Origin: Phyllobacteriaceae bacterium
GTDB taxonomy: Bacteria > Pseudomonadota > Alphaproteobacteria > Rhizobiales > Ancalomicrobiaceae
Assembly (NCBI GenBank): GCA_012517025.1
Contig: JAAYVT010000106.1
Coordinates: forward strand, 1-6,340
Direction: 5' to 3'
DNA: 6,340 nt
The position numbers and the translations under genes were made by a program. The notes under the pieces were generated by a model. It made no database searches. It was not told the DNA's origin and saw only the letters and a program-made list of their open reading frames with translations. This document shows positions 1-4,378 of this stretch, piece by piece (the first letter of the stretch is position 1; every line of letters starts with the position of its first letter).

Positions 1-119
1 AATTCGACGGCGGTGGCGGCGTGTTCCTCGCGCCACAGACGAGCGAGACGCGCGGCGATGGACGTGGGGATCAGCCCCACCGTGTCCGTCGATCCGTTTC
101 GCCTGTCTCGACGTCCCAT
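1..119 (-). CDS. TadE/TadG-like pilus protein, N-terminal fragment (runs off the left edge)
   Basis: Thirty-nine complete codons are readable on the minus strand from an ATG at 117-119. A good Shine-Dalgarno (GAGGG, plus-strand 125-129) lies 5 bases before it. The peptide ends ...LARLWREEHAATAVE followed by F or L, where the gene leaves the window. A basic stretch followed by (G/A)ATAVEF is the hallmark N-terminus of TadE, TadF and TadG proteins, just before their single transmembrane helix. In the Tad system TadE and TadF are pseudopilins cut by the prepilin peptidase, while TadG has a similar start and is envelope-associated. The leader of about 34 residues fits this group. The residue at the expected cleavage position (A34) is Ala rather than the usual Gly. 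It lies 106 bases downstream of another minus-strand pilus gene, so co-transcription is likely. TadE versus TadG cannot be decided from this fragment. The frame is open further upstream (for example a GTG at 207-209), but that start has no ribosome site. Confidence 0.62.
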   Translation of the reverse strand, partial: MGRRDRRNGSTDTVGLIPTSIAARLARLWREEHAATAVE

Positions 120-124
120 CGCGA

Positions 125-129
125 CCCTC
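125..129 (-). promoter_or_regulatory. Ribosome binding site of the TadE/TadG-like gene
   Basis: The minus strand reads GAGGG, 5 bases before the ATG at 117-119. This supports that start over the upstream in-frame GTG codons. Confidence 0.55.
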
Positions 130-150
130 GGGGGGGACCCGCACCAGCGC

Positions 151-179
151 GATCGTTCTCGCCCCACGCGAGCACGATC
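151..179 (-). other. Intercistronic hairpin between the two minus-strand pilus genes
   Basis: GATCGT (151-156) pairs with ACGATC (174-179) and, after a T/C mismatch, 158-162 pairs with 168-172, leaving a 5-base loop at 163-167. This gives 11 base pairs in 29 bases. It occupies the 106-base gap between the stop codon of the N-domain gene (226-228) and the start of the TadE/TadG-like gene (119). No T-run follows on either strand, so it looks more like an mRNA processing, stability or attenuation element than a classic intrinsic terminator. Confidence 0.4.
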
Positions 180-225
180 ACCGAAAAGATTGAAGAATTG
201 GTTCAGCACGTCGGAGCGCGCCGCC

Positions 226-687
226 TCACTGCCCGCCCGCGGTCGCGGAGGTGGCGAAGGCGTTGCGGCCGCTCAGCTGGGACGAAGCCTGCGAGAAGTA
301 ATCGCCGGTGTCGCCGGGCACCAGCGAGACGTCGCAGTTCGGCGTGCAGGCGTAGGTGTAACGATTGACGCCGCGCTGCACCGTGACGGTGCCGCGATCG
401 GCCTTCTCCACGTTGATCAACTCGTCGGCGATCAGCTCGCCCTTGGCGTCGAGGATGACGAGATTGGTGATGCCGGTGACCTTGCCGGTGATCACCAGGG
501 TCTGACGATCCTGGATCGAGGCGTCGGCGATCGCCGGATTGCCGATCACCACGGTCGCCGCCGGAGCGGAGATCCGCATCACCTTGGCGCGGTCGATCAT
601 CACCGAGATCGGGTCCTTCGCTTCGGCGACGGACGAGACGGCGGTGGTCACCGCGAGGAGAGCGAGGAGGCGGAGAGAGGCGCGCAC
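226..687 (-). CDS. Pilus assembly protein N-terminal domain protein (secreted, CpaC N-domain relative)
   Basis: This is a 153-residue protein starting at a GTG (685-687), with ACGAGG 9 bases upstream. Residues 1-23 form a clean signal peptide (leucine-rich core, cleavage after AEA), so the mature protein is periplasmic. Residues about 25-100 match the T2SS/T3SS pilus-formation N-terminal domain: a basic-hydrophobic first strand, then VVIGNPAIADASI, then TLVITGKVTGITNLVILDAKG. The same fold and spacing occur at residues 52-122 of CpaC in this window (VLVSDPKVADAVV, then LYLIGNKFGTTNVVVF). The tail has Y-T-x-A-C-T-P-N-C with Cys114 and Cys118, which may form a disulfide, then a Ser/Gly/Ala-rich end. 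Stand-alone proteins of this kind sit beside Flp pilin genes in Rhizobiales tad loci. Their exact role is not established; association with the secretin or pilus base is my inference. It is divergent from pilA and upstream of a TadE/TadG-like gene. Longer starts at 765 or 939 would bury the signal peptide behind arginine-rich residues. Confidence 0.82.
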   Translation of the reverse strand: MRASLRLLALLAVTTAVSSVAEAKDPISVMIDRAKVMRISAPAATVVIGNPAIADASIQDRQTLVITGKVTGITNLVILDAKGELIADELINVEKADRGTVTVQRGVNRYTYACTPNCDVSLVPGDTGDYFSQASSQLSGRNAFATSATAGGQ

Positions 688-696
688 GGGCGAAGA

Positions 697-702
697 CCTC
701 GT
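697..702 (-). promoter_or_regulatory. Ribosome binding site deciding the GTG start of the N-domain gene
   Basis: The minus strand reads ACGAGG, 9 bases before the GTG at 685-687. The alternative ATG at 763-765 has its only purine-rich stretch (CAGG) touching the start codon, which is too close to work well. Confidence 0.5.
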
Positions 703-780
703 CGAGCAGAGCGCGACCGCCGAAGTCCGCCGGCGGCGGAAACGGTCACGCGGGATCGTCGACATCCTGGCCCGGTTTGG

Positions 781-795
781 TGAACGAAGACTTAA
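781..795 (-). promoter_or_regulatory. CtrA-type box (TTAA-N7-TTCA) before the minus-strand N-domain gene
   Basis: On the minus strand TTAA is followed by 7 bases and TTCA, matching 7 of 8 fixed positions of the alphaproteobacterial CtrA consensus TTAA-N7-TTAA. It lies about 94 bases upstream of the GTG start at 687. That the site binds CtrA is inferred from the motif only. Confidence 0.35.
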
Positions 796-862
796 GACCG
801 CCCGAACCTCGGCCGCATCCTCACGTCGCGGTGGCCCGGATCGTCGAGGAACACGCGAAACA

Positions 863-874
863 TTTGCTAACCAT
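863..874 (+). promoter_or_regulatory. TTTGC-TAACCAT element upstream of pilA (possible CtrA half-site)
   Basis: TTTGC (863-867) is followed directly by TAACCAT (868-874), so 867-874 reads CTAACCAT, 7 of 8 positions of the TTAACCAT form of CtrA target. The same pair, with two extra bases between (TTTGC-AT-TAACCAT), recurs at 1944-1957 before cpaB. It lies about 123 bases upstream of the pilA ATG. The shared element suggests common control of pilin and machinery, but no binding is shown. Confidence 0.35.
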
Positions 875-928
875 TCGAGTTTACTCCGAATTAGGTCGCG
901 CTGGGTACTGTCGCTCCAGACTTCGAGA

Positions 929-946
929 GACCGAGGCATGTCGGTC
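929..946 (+). other. Short hairpin in the probable pilA leader
   Basis: GACCGA (929-934) and TCGGTC (941-946) form a perfect 6-bp stem with a 6-base loop, followed by GAAAAA. It lies 50 bases before the pilA start, so it is probably within the 5' untranslated RNA. It could stabilise the transcript or be an operator half; chance is also possible for a 6-bp stem. Confidence 0.25.
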
Positions 947-983
947 GAAAAATCCGGAGTCCCAAAGACTGTGTGCGTAATTC

Positions 984-989
984 GAGGAG
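984..989 (+). promoter_or_regulatory. Ribosome binding site of pilA
   Basis: GAGGAG lies 7 bases before the ATG at 997-999, near-ideal for strong translation. This rules out the in-frame GTG at 973, whose reading would include the ribosome site itself. Confidence 0.8.
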
Positions 990-996
990 CTCTCAG

Positions 997-1164
997 ATGA
1001 CCAAGTTCACTCGTTTCCTGAAGGACGAGTCCGGCGCCACCGCGATCGAGTACGGCCTCATCGCTTCGCTGATCGCGCTCGCGATCATCACCGGCGCGAC
1101 CAAGCTGGGCACCACCCTGTCCACGACCTTCAACTACGTCGCCACCCAGATGACGACCGGCTGA
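997..1164 (+). CDS. pilA: Flp/PilA major pilin precursor (type IVc)
   Basis: This 55-residue prepilin is the structural subunit of the Flp/Tad pilus. It starts MTKFTRFLKDESG, a 13-residue basic leader ending in Gly13, followed by ATAIEYGLIASLIALAI. Cleavage after Gly13 leaves a mature protein of about 42 residues. In it the fifth and sixth residues are Glu18 and Tyr19, the invariant EY pair of the Flp family. The hydrophobic helix (about residues 16-33) anchors the pilin in the inner membrane before assembly. The tail TKLGTTLSTTFNYVATQM is typical. Leader removal would be carried out by CpaA, encoded 208 bases downstream. The start is set by GAGGAG 7 bases upstream. A strong hairpin follows at 1207-1240, so pilA is probably transcribed largely as its own abundant message. 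Only one flp copy is in this window. Confidence 0.96.
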   Translation: MTKFTRFLKDESGATAIEYGLIASLIALAIITGATKLGTTLSTTFNYVATQMTTG

Positions 1165-1206
1165 TACGCGCGCCGATCTCGGCAGTCGCGTGACGCGAAG
1201 AGATTT

Positions 1207-1240
1207 CGAGGGCGAGGCGGCGAAAGCTGCCTCGCCCTCG
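1207..1240 (+). terminator. Hairpin after pilA (terminator or attenuator)
   Basis: The arms 1207-1218 and 1229-1240 are a perfect 12-bp inverted repeat of CGAGGGCGAGGC. Inside it a G-T wobble (1219/1228) and two more pairs close a GAAA tetraloop (1222-1225), giving a 15-bp stem. A further outer pairing of CGAAG (1196-1200) with CTTCG (1241-1245) is possible across a 6-base bulge. The 3' flank CTTCGTTTCGG has only a weak T-run. It starts 42 bases after the pilA stop codon and probably limits read-through into cpaA and protects the 3' end of pilA mRNA. The rest of the 207-base gap (1165-1371) shows no gene. Confidence 0.7.
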
Positions 1241-1357
1241 CTTCGTTTCGGCCTCGCCGTCGCGGCGCGGGTCGGTCGCGACGTTTACCTCGCCTCGAGG
1301 TTCGCCGGGCAGAATGACGCGGTGGCCGCGACGCCGTCGCGACGATCCGGCGGCGTG

Positions 1358-1364
1358 AAGGAGA
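1358..1364 (+). promoter_or_regulatory. Ribosome binding site deciding the GTG start of cpaA
   Basis: AAGGAGA lies 7 bases before the GTG at 1372-1374. No ATG lies close by in frame, so this near-consensus site fixes the start. Confidence 0.7.
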
Positions 1365-1371
1365 AGCGCTC

Positions 1372-1881
1372 GTGATCCATGTCCTCGAACTCGTCGTGTT
1401 CGGCCTGTTCCCGATCCTCGTCGCCTTCGGCGCGGCGACCGACTTCCTCACCATGACGCTGCCCAACCGCCTGACCTTCGGCCTGTTCGCGCTCGGCGCG
1501 GTGGCGCTGGCGATCGCCGCGCCGGGATGGGAGAGCGTCGGCTGGCACGTCGCGGCGGCGGCGGTCTGCTTCGCCTGCGGCTTCGGCCTGTTCGCGATGG
1601 GTTGGGTCGGCGGCGGCGACGTCAAGTTCGCCACCGCCATCGCGCTGTGGCTCGGATGGGGCAATCTGCTCGACTTCGCGCTCGCCTTCTCGATCTGGGG
1701 CGGCGTGTTGACGGTGGCGGCGCTCGCCGGCGATCGCCTGTTGGCGCCGGTCCCGGCGCTCAAGGTCGGCTTCCTGGCGGACTTCTCCCGCCATCGCCAC
1801 GTCCCCTACGGCGTCGCGCTGGCGGTTGCGGCGCTCCAGATCTTCCCCGCCACGCCGTGGTTCGCCCGGTTGATCGGCTGA
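1372..1881 (+). CDS. cpaA: CpaA/TadV prepilin peptidase (aspartic, A24 family)
   Basis: This 169-residue inner-membrane protease removes prepilin leaders at the cytoplasmic face. Both catalytic aspartates of the A24 family are visible: Asp24 in GAATDFLTMTLPNRLT (the D-x6-PN motif) and Asp83 in the GxGD motif (GGGD, residues 80-83, followed by VKF). Hydrophobic segments at about 5-23, 35-50, 58-78, 88-118 and 147-165 fit a multi-pass protein. A VPYGVAL motif (144-150) before the last helix is typical of CpaA. The length is normal for the short Tad-type peptidases, which lack the N-methyltransferase domain of PilD. The start is a GTG with a good ribosome site. It lies downstream of pilA, behind the pilA hairpin, so expression may come from read-through. 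Substrates should include PilA and perhaps the TadE/TadG-like protein. Confidence 0.93.
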   Translation: MIHVLELVVFGLFPILVAFGAATDFLTMTLPNRLTFGLFALGAVALAIAAPGWESVGWHVAAAAVCFACGFGLFAMGWVGGGDVKFATAIALWLGWGNLLDFALAFSIWGGVLTVAALAGDRLLAPVPALKVGFLADFSRHRHVPYGVALAVAALQIFPATPWFARLIG

Positions 1882-1901
1882 TCGCACGGCGATCCCGGCC
1901 G

Positions 1902-1979
1902 TTCGCCGGCGCCGTACAGGGTTCGTCAACCACGAAAAATGACTTTGCATTAACCATACCTTGACCAATTGCCGGCGAA
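1902..1979. repeat. 9-bp inverted repeat flanking the AT-rich promoter core
   Basis: TTCGCCGGC (1902-1910) is the exact reverse complement of GCCGGCGAA (1971-1979). The 60 bases between hold the AT-rich stretch and the CtrA-type box. It could be a pair of protein sites or a cruciform or RNA long-range pairing; in GC-rich DNA a 9-bp match could also be chance. Confidence 0.35.
1950..1968 (+). promoter_or_regulatory. CtrA-type box upstream of cpaB
   Basis: TTAA (1950-1953), 7 bases, then TTGA (1961-1964) matches 7 of 8 positions of TTAA-N7-TTAA. The first half extends to the exact octamer TTAACCAT (1950-1957), itself a known form of CtrA target. The second half, TTGACCAA (1961-1968), is an imperfect direct repeat of the first 11 bases later, one helical turn. 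The site is about 64-82 bases before the cpaB start, a normal place for an activator. The assignment rests on motif match alone. Confidence 0.5.
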
Positions 1980-1992
1980 AGTCGGGGCAGAT

Positions 1993-2009
1993 GGGCACGA
2001 CGTGTGCCC
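1993..2009 (+). other. Hairpin in the cpaB leader
   Basis: GGGCAC (1993-1998) pairs perfectly with GTGCCC (2004-2009) around a 5-base loop. The inner CACG-A-CGTG gives a second palindromic register. It lies 22 bases before the cpaB ATG, and could be an RNA leader structure affecting translation or a dyad operator. Confidence 0.4.
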
Positions 2010-2031
2010 GCTCCGAATTTCGGGTCCGGTC

Positions 2032-2829
2032 ATGAAGGCATCTCGTCTCCTCGTTCTCCTGATCGCGCTGATCGCCGGCTTGGTGGCGGCGATGCTGGCG
2101 GTCAAGATGTCGTCCAAGCCGGAGGCGCCCGCCCCGGTCGCGGTGGCGCCGGCGCCGCCGCCGCCCGAGACCGTCGACGTGCTGGTCGCGGCCGCCGACC
2201 TCCCGATGGGCAAGCGCACCGGCGCCGGCGACTTCACGTGGCAGCCTTTCCCCAAGGCCGGCATCGTCGAAGCCTACGTCACCCGCGGCGCCAAGCCCGA
2301 CGCGCCGAACGAGCTCGCCAACCGCCTGACCAAGACCTCCTTCTACCGCGGCGAGCCGATCCACGAGCAGGCGCTGATCGCCGCCGATCGCGGCTTCATG
2401 TCGGTGCTGCTGACGCCGGGGATGCGCGCCACCGCGGTCGAGGTGAAGGCGGTGTCGACGGCCGGCGGCTTCGTTCTGCCCAACGACCACGTCGACATCC
2501 TGCTGACCCGCGCCGCGCCGAAGGCCGGCAACGGCGACGCCTACGTCAGCGAGACGATCCTCACCAACATCCGGGTGCTCGCGGTCGACCAGCAGGTGAA
2601 CGACAGCAAGGACGCGGCGGCGATGCTGGCCAAGGACACCGTGACGCTCGAGCTGACCCCCCGGCAGGCGGAGACCGTCGCCCAGGCGCAGCAGCTCGGC
2701 GTCATCTCGCTCGCCCTGCGCTCGATGCGCGACCGCGATCAGCCGCTGGTCGAAGACGATTCCAACGTCGGCGGCGCGGTCAAGGTGGTGCGCTACGGCG
2801 TGAGTTCCACGGTTTCCATTCGTCGCTGA
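2032..2829 (+). CDS. cpaB: CpaB/RcpC Flp pilus assembly protein (SAF domain)
   Basis: This 265-residue protein begins MKASRLLVLLIALIAGLVAAMLAV, a single N-terminal membrane anchor. A Pro/Ala-rich linker follows (about 28-47, ending APPPPE). A SAF domain spans about 48-118 (VDVLVAAADLPMGKRTGAGDFTWQ and on to the GEPI turn). The RcpC-like region from about 121 on contains LLTPGMRATAVEVKAVSTAGGFVLPNDHVDILLTR, the family's most conserved stretch, and then the VTLELTPRQAETVAQAQQLGVISLALR block. CpaB is an inner-membrane-anchored periplasmic protein needed for Flp pilus assembly and thought to support the secretin. The ATG at 2032 is chosen because it puts the membrane helix at the very N-terminus. 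The frame is open back to a TTG at 1969, but that would prepend a polar stretch. The ribosome site is weak (GGGTCCGG). It follows a probable promoter and precedes cpaC by 30 bases. Confidence 0.94.
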   Translation: MKASRLLVLLIALIAGLVAAMLAVKMSSKPEAPAPVAVAPAPPPPETVDVLVAAADLPMGKRTGAGDFTWQPFPKAGIVEAYVTRGAKPDAPNELANRLTKTSFYRGEPIHEQALIAADRGFMSVLLTPGMRATAVEVKAVSTAGGFVLPNDHVDILLTRAAPKAGNGDAYVSETILTNIRVLAVDQQVNDSKDAAAMLAKDTVTLELTPRQAETVAQAQQLGVISLALRSMRDRDQPLVEDDSNVGGAVKVVRYGVSSTVSIRR

Positions 2830-2859
2830 TCCGACGAACCGCGTTTCGAGGGTGATCGC

Positions 2860-4365
2860 ATGTTCGCCAGTCTGGTTTCTCCCCGTCGCCTGATGATCGC
2901 CGTCGCGGCCGCGATGGTCACGGGTCTCTGCGCGACCGCCGCGCCGCCGGCCGGGGCGGCGGAGCCCGCGCGCCCCGAACGCGTGGCGAGCAGCGACCAC
3001 CAGGGCGACCGGGTGATCCACCTCGCCCTGTCGAAGTCGCGGATCCTCGACTTCGAGGACGACATCCGCGACGTGCTGGTCTCCGATCCCAAGGTCGCCG
3101 ACGCGGTGGTGCGGTCGTCGCGGCGGCTCTATCTGATCGGCAACAAGTTCGGCACCACCAACGTGGTGGTGTTCGGCTCGGCCGGCCGGCCGATCGCCAA
3201 TCTGGAGATCCAGGTCGAGGTCGACACCTCCAGCCTCGAGAATCTGCTGAAGCGGCTGCTGCCGCGCAGCTCCATCCGCGTCGAGGCGGTGGCCGGAACG
3301 GTGATCCTGTCCGGCACGGTCGGCAGCGCCGCCGAAGCGGTCCAGGCCTACGAGGTCGCCTCGCGCTTCATCGGCAGCGACACCTCCTCGCAGGGCTCGA
3401 CGTCGGCTTCGACCGGTTCCGGCACCACCGGCACCACCACCGCCGGCAGCAGCACCGGCTCCGGCCCGCAGGTCGTCAACGCGTTGACGATCGGCGGCAA
3501 GGATCAGGTCATGCTGAAGGTGACCATCGCGGAGATGCAGCGCGAGGTCATCAAGAAGCTCGGCATCGACGTCTCGGCCGACGGCGGCACCCATTGGGCG
3601 AACGCGATCAGCCAGTCCAATCCCTTCCCGATCACCTCCGGGACGACCCCCAACAGCTACGGCTTCAGCTACAGCGGCGCCGGCACCACGGTCACAGCCA
3701 AGCTGCAGGCGCTCGAGCAGAACAGTCTGATGAAGACGCTCGCCGAGCCCAACCTCTCGGCGCTGTCGGGCGAACAGGCGCAGTTCCTGGTCGGCGGCGA
3801 ATATCCGATCCCGGTCAGCCAGTCGTCCGGTTCCTCCGGCAACACCATCGGCATCGAATTCAAGACCTACGGCATCGCGCTCAACTTCCAGCCAGTGGTG
3901 CTGGCGGAGGATCGCATCAACCTGACGGTCAAGACCGAAGTGTCCGAGCTGACCTCCGACGGCGCGGTGACGATCGGTTCGCTGACGGTGCCGGCGCTGC
4001 GGGTGCGGCGCGCCTCGACCACGCTCGAGATCCCCTCGGGCGGCGCCATGGTGCTCGGCGGTCTGATCAAGGACGACGTCCGGCAGGCACTAGCGGGCAC
4101 GCCCGGCCTGATGAAGCTGCCGATCCTCGGCAACCTGTTCCGCTCGCGCGACTTCCAGCATTCGCAGAGCGAACTGGTGATCTTCATCCAGCCGGTGGTC
4201 GTCCATCCGGTCGCCGCCGCCAAGCTGCAGCGTCCCGACGCCAATTTCCGCCCGACCGGCGACGCCTCGGCGATCTTCATGGGGCGTCTCAATCGCGTCT
4301 ATCGCACCAACGGCCAGTCCCCGAACGGTTCCTACACCGGCCGGGTCGGTTACATCTTCGATTGA
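2860..4365 (+). CDS. cpaC: CpaC/RcpA outer-membrane secretin of the Flp pilus
   Basis: This 501-residue secretin forms the outer-membrane channel through which the pilus emerges. Residues 1-34 are a signal peptide (cleavage likely near AGAA). The pilus N-terminal domain spans about 52-122 (IHLALSKSRILDF, VLVSDPKVADAVV, LYLIGNKFGTTNVVVF). A BON-like domain spans about 123-172 (IRVEAVAGTVILSGTVGSAAEA). A Ser/Thr/Gly-rich linker spans 173-205. The secretin domain runs from about 206 to 450. It includes VMLKVTIAEMQREVIKKLGID, LMKTLAEPNLSALSGEQAQFLVGGEYPIPV and the secretin signature around VPALRVRRASTTLEIPSGG, then GGLIKDD, PILGNLFRSRDF and ELVIFIQPVVV. The tail (about 458-501, ending GRVGYIFD) is typical of CpaC. 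The ATG at 2860 has GAGG 8 bases upstream. The length is normal for the family. It is co-transcribed with cpaB (30-base gap) and cpaD (13-base gap). Confidence 0.97.
   Translation: MFASLVSPRRLMIAVAAAMVTGLCATAAPPAGAAEPARPERVASSDHQGDRVIHLALSKSRILDFEDDIRDVLVSDPKVADAVVRSSRRLYLIGNKFGTTNVVVFGSAGRPIANLEIQVEVDTSSLENLLKRLLPRSSIRVEAVAGTVILSGTVGSAAEAVQAYEVASRFIGSDTSSQGSTSASTGSGTTGTTTAGSSTGSGPQVVNALTIGGKDQVMLKVTIAEMQREVIKKLGIDVSADGGTHWANAISQSNPFPITSGTTPNSYGFSYSGAGTTVTAKLQALEQNSLMKTLAEPNLSALSGEQAQFLVGGEYPIPVSQSSGSSGNTIGIEFKTYGIALNFQPVVLAEDRINLTVKTEVSELTSDGAVTIGSLTVPALRVRRASTTLEIPSGGAMVLGGLIKDDVRQALAGTPGLMKLPILGNLFRSRDFQHSQSELVIFIQPVVVHPVAAAKLQRPDANFRPTGDASAIFMGRLNRVYRTNGQSPNGSYTGRVGYIFD
3376..3474 (+). 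repeat. Low-complexity Ser/Thr/Gly linker coding segment in cpaC
   Basis: Residues 173-205 of CpaC consist almost only of Ser, Thr and Gly. They are encoded by short reiterated blocks including a tandem GGCACCACC (3421-3429 and 3430-3438). It separates the BON-like domain from the secretin core. Such tracts tend to vary in length between strains by slippage. Confidence 0.5.
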
Positions 4366-4378
4366 GGGGCAGAACCCG

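Larger units (their letters stand above)
688..996. promoter_or_regulatory. Divergent control region between the N-domain gene and pilA
   Basis: This 309-base gap contains no supportable gene and must hold the promoters for both directions. Its central part (about 780-895) is clearly richer in A and T than the surrounding coding DNA. It holds a TGAA-N7-TTAA site (781-795), a CTAACCAT element (867-874), a 6-bp hairpin (929-946) and the pilA ribosome site (984-989). I could not pick convincing -35/-10 pairs for either promoter. Confidence 0.6.
1882..2031 (+). promoter_or_regulatory. Probable cpaB operon promoter and leader region
   Basis: This 150-base gap between cpaA and cpaB has an abruptly AT-rich core (about 1928-1970) in otherwise GC-rich DNA. 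It contains a small hairpin (1887-1892 with 1903-1908, CGGCGA/TCGCCG, 10-base loop, no T-run), a CtrA-type box (1950-1964), a 9-bp inverted repeat around the core, and a GGGCAC/GTGCCC hairpin. TTGACC at 1961-1966 could be a -35 element overlapping the box, but no good -10 hexamer follows at normal spacing. An independent promoter for cpaBCDE is the likely meaning. Confidence 0.5.

Noticed and set aside
13..783. A 256-codon open frame on the plus strand across the left genes
   Set aside because: It lies opposite the N-domain gene and the TadE/TadG-like start, both of which have family motifs and ribosome sites; its product is Arg/Asp/Gly-rich without motifs.
902..914. Possible sigma-54 promoter (TGGGTACTGTCGC) before pilA
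   Set aside because: The GG and GC elements are 10 rather than 12 bases apart, and the -24 element lacks the GGCAC form.
973..996. Upstream GTG start extending pilA by 8 residues
   Set aside because: The extension would include the GAGGAG ribosome site. The ATG at 997 gives the standard 13-residue Flp leader.
1331..1345. Palindrome CGTCGCGACG (1336-1345) just before cpaA
   Set aside because: A 10-base self-complementary GC-rich word is expected by chance in DNA of this composition, and it has no partner copy at the other promoters.
1190..1375. A 61-codon GTG-started frame between pilA and cpaA
   Set aside because: It runs through the pilA hairpin, lacks a ribosome site and has no family resemblance; the gap is better explained as terminator plus cpaA leader.
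1969..2031. TTG start extending cpaB by 21 residues
   Set aside because: It would place a polar segment before the membrane anchor and overlap the leader hairpin; no ribosome site precedes it.
1285..3594. A 769-codon open frame on the minus strand opposite cpaA, cpaB and part of cpaC
   Set aside because: It is the antisense of clearly real genes. Its product is a low-complexity run of Arg, His, Asp and Gly typical of shadow frames in GC-rich DNA, with no recognisable domain.
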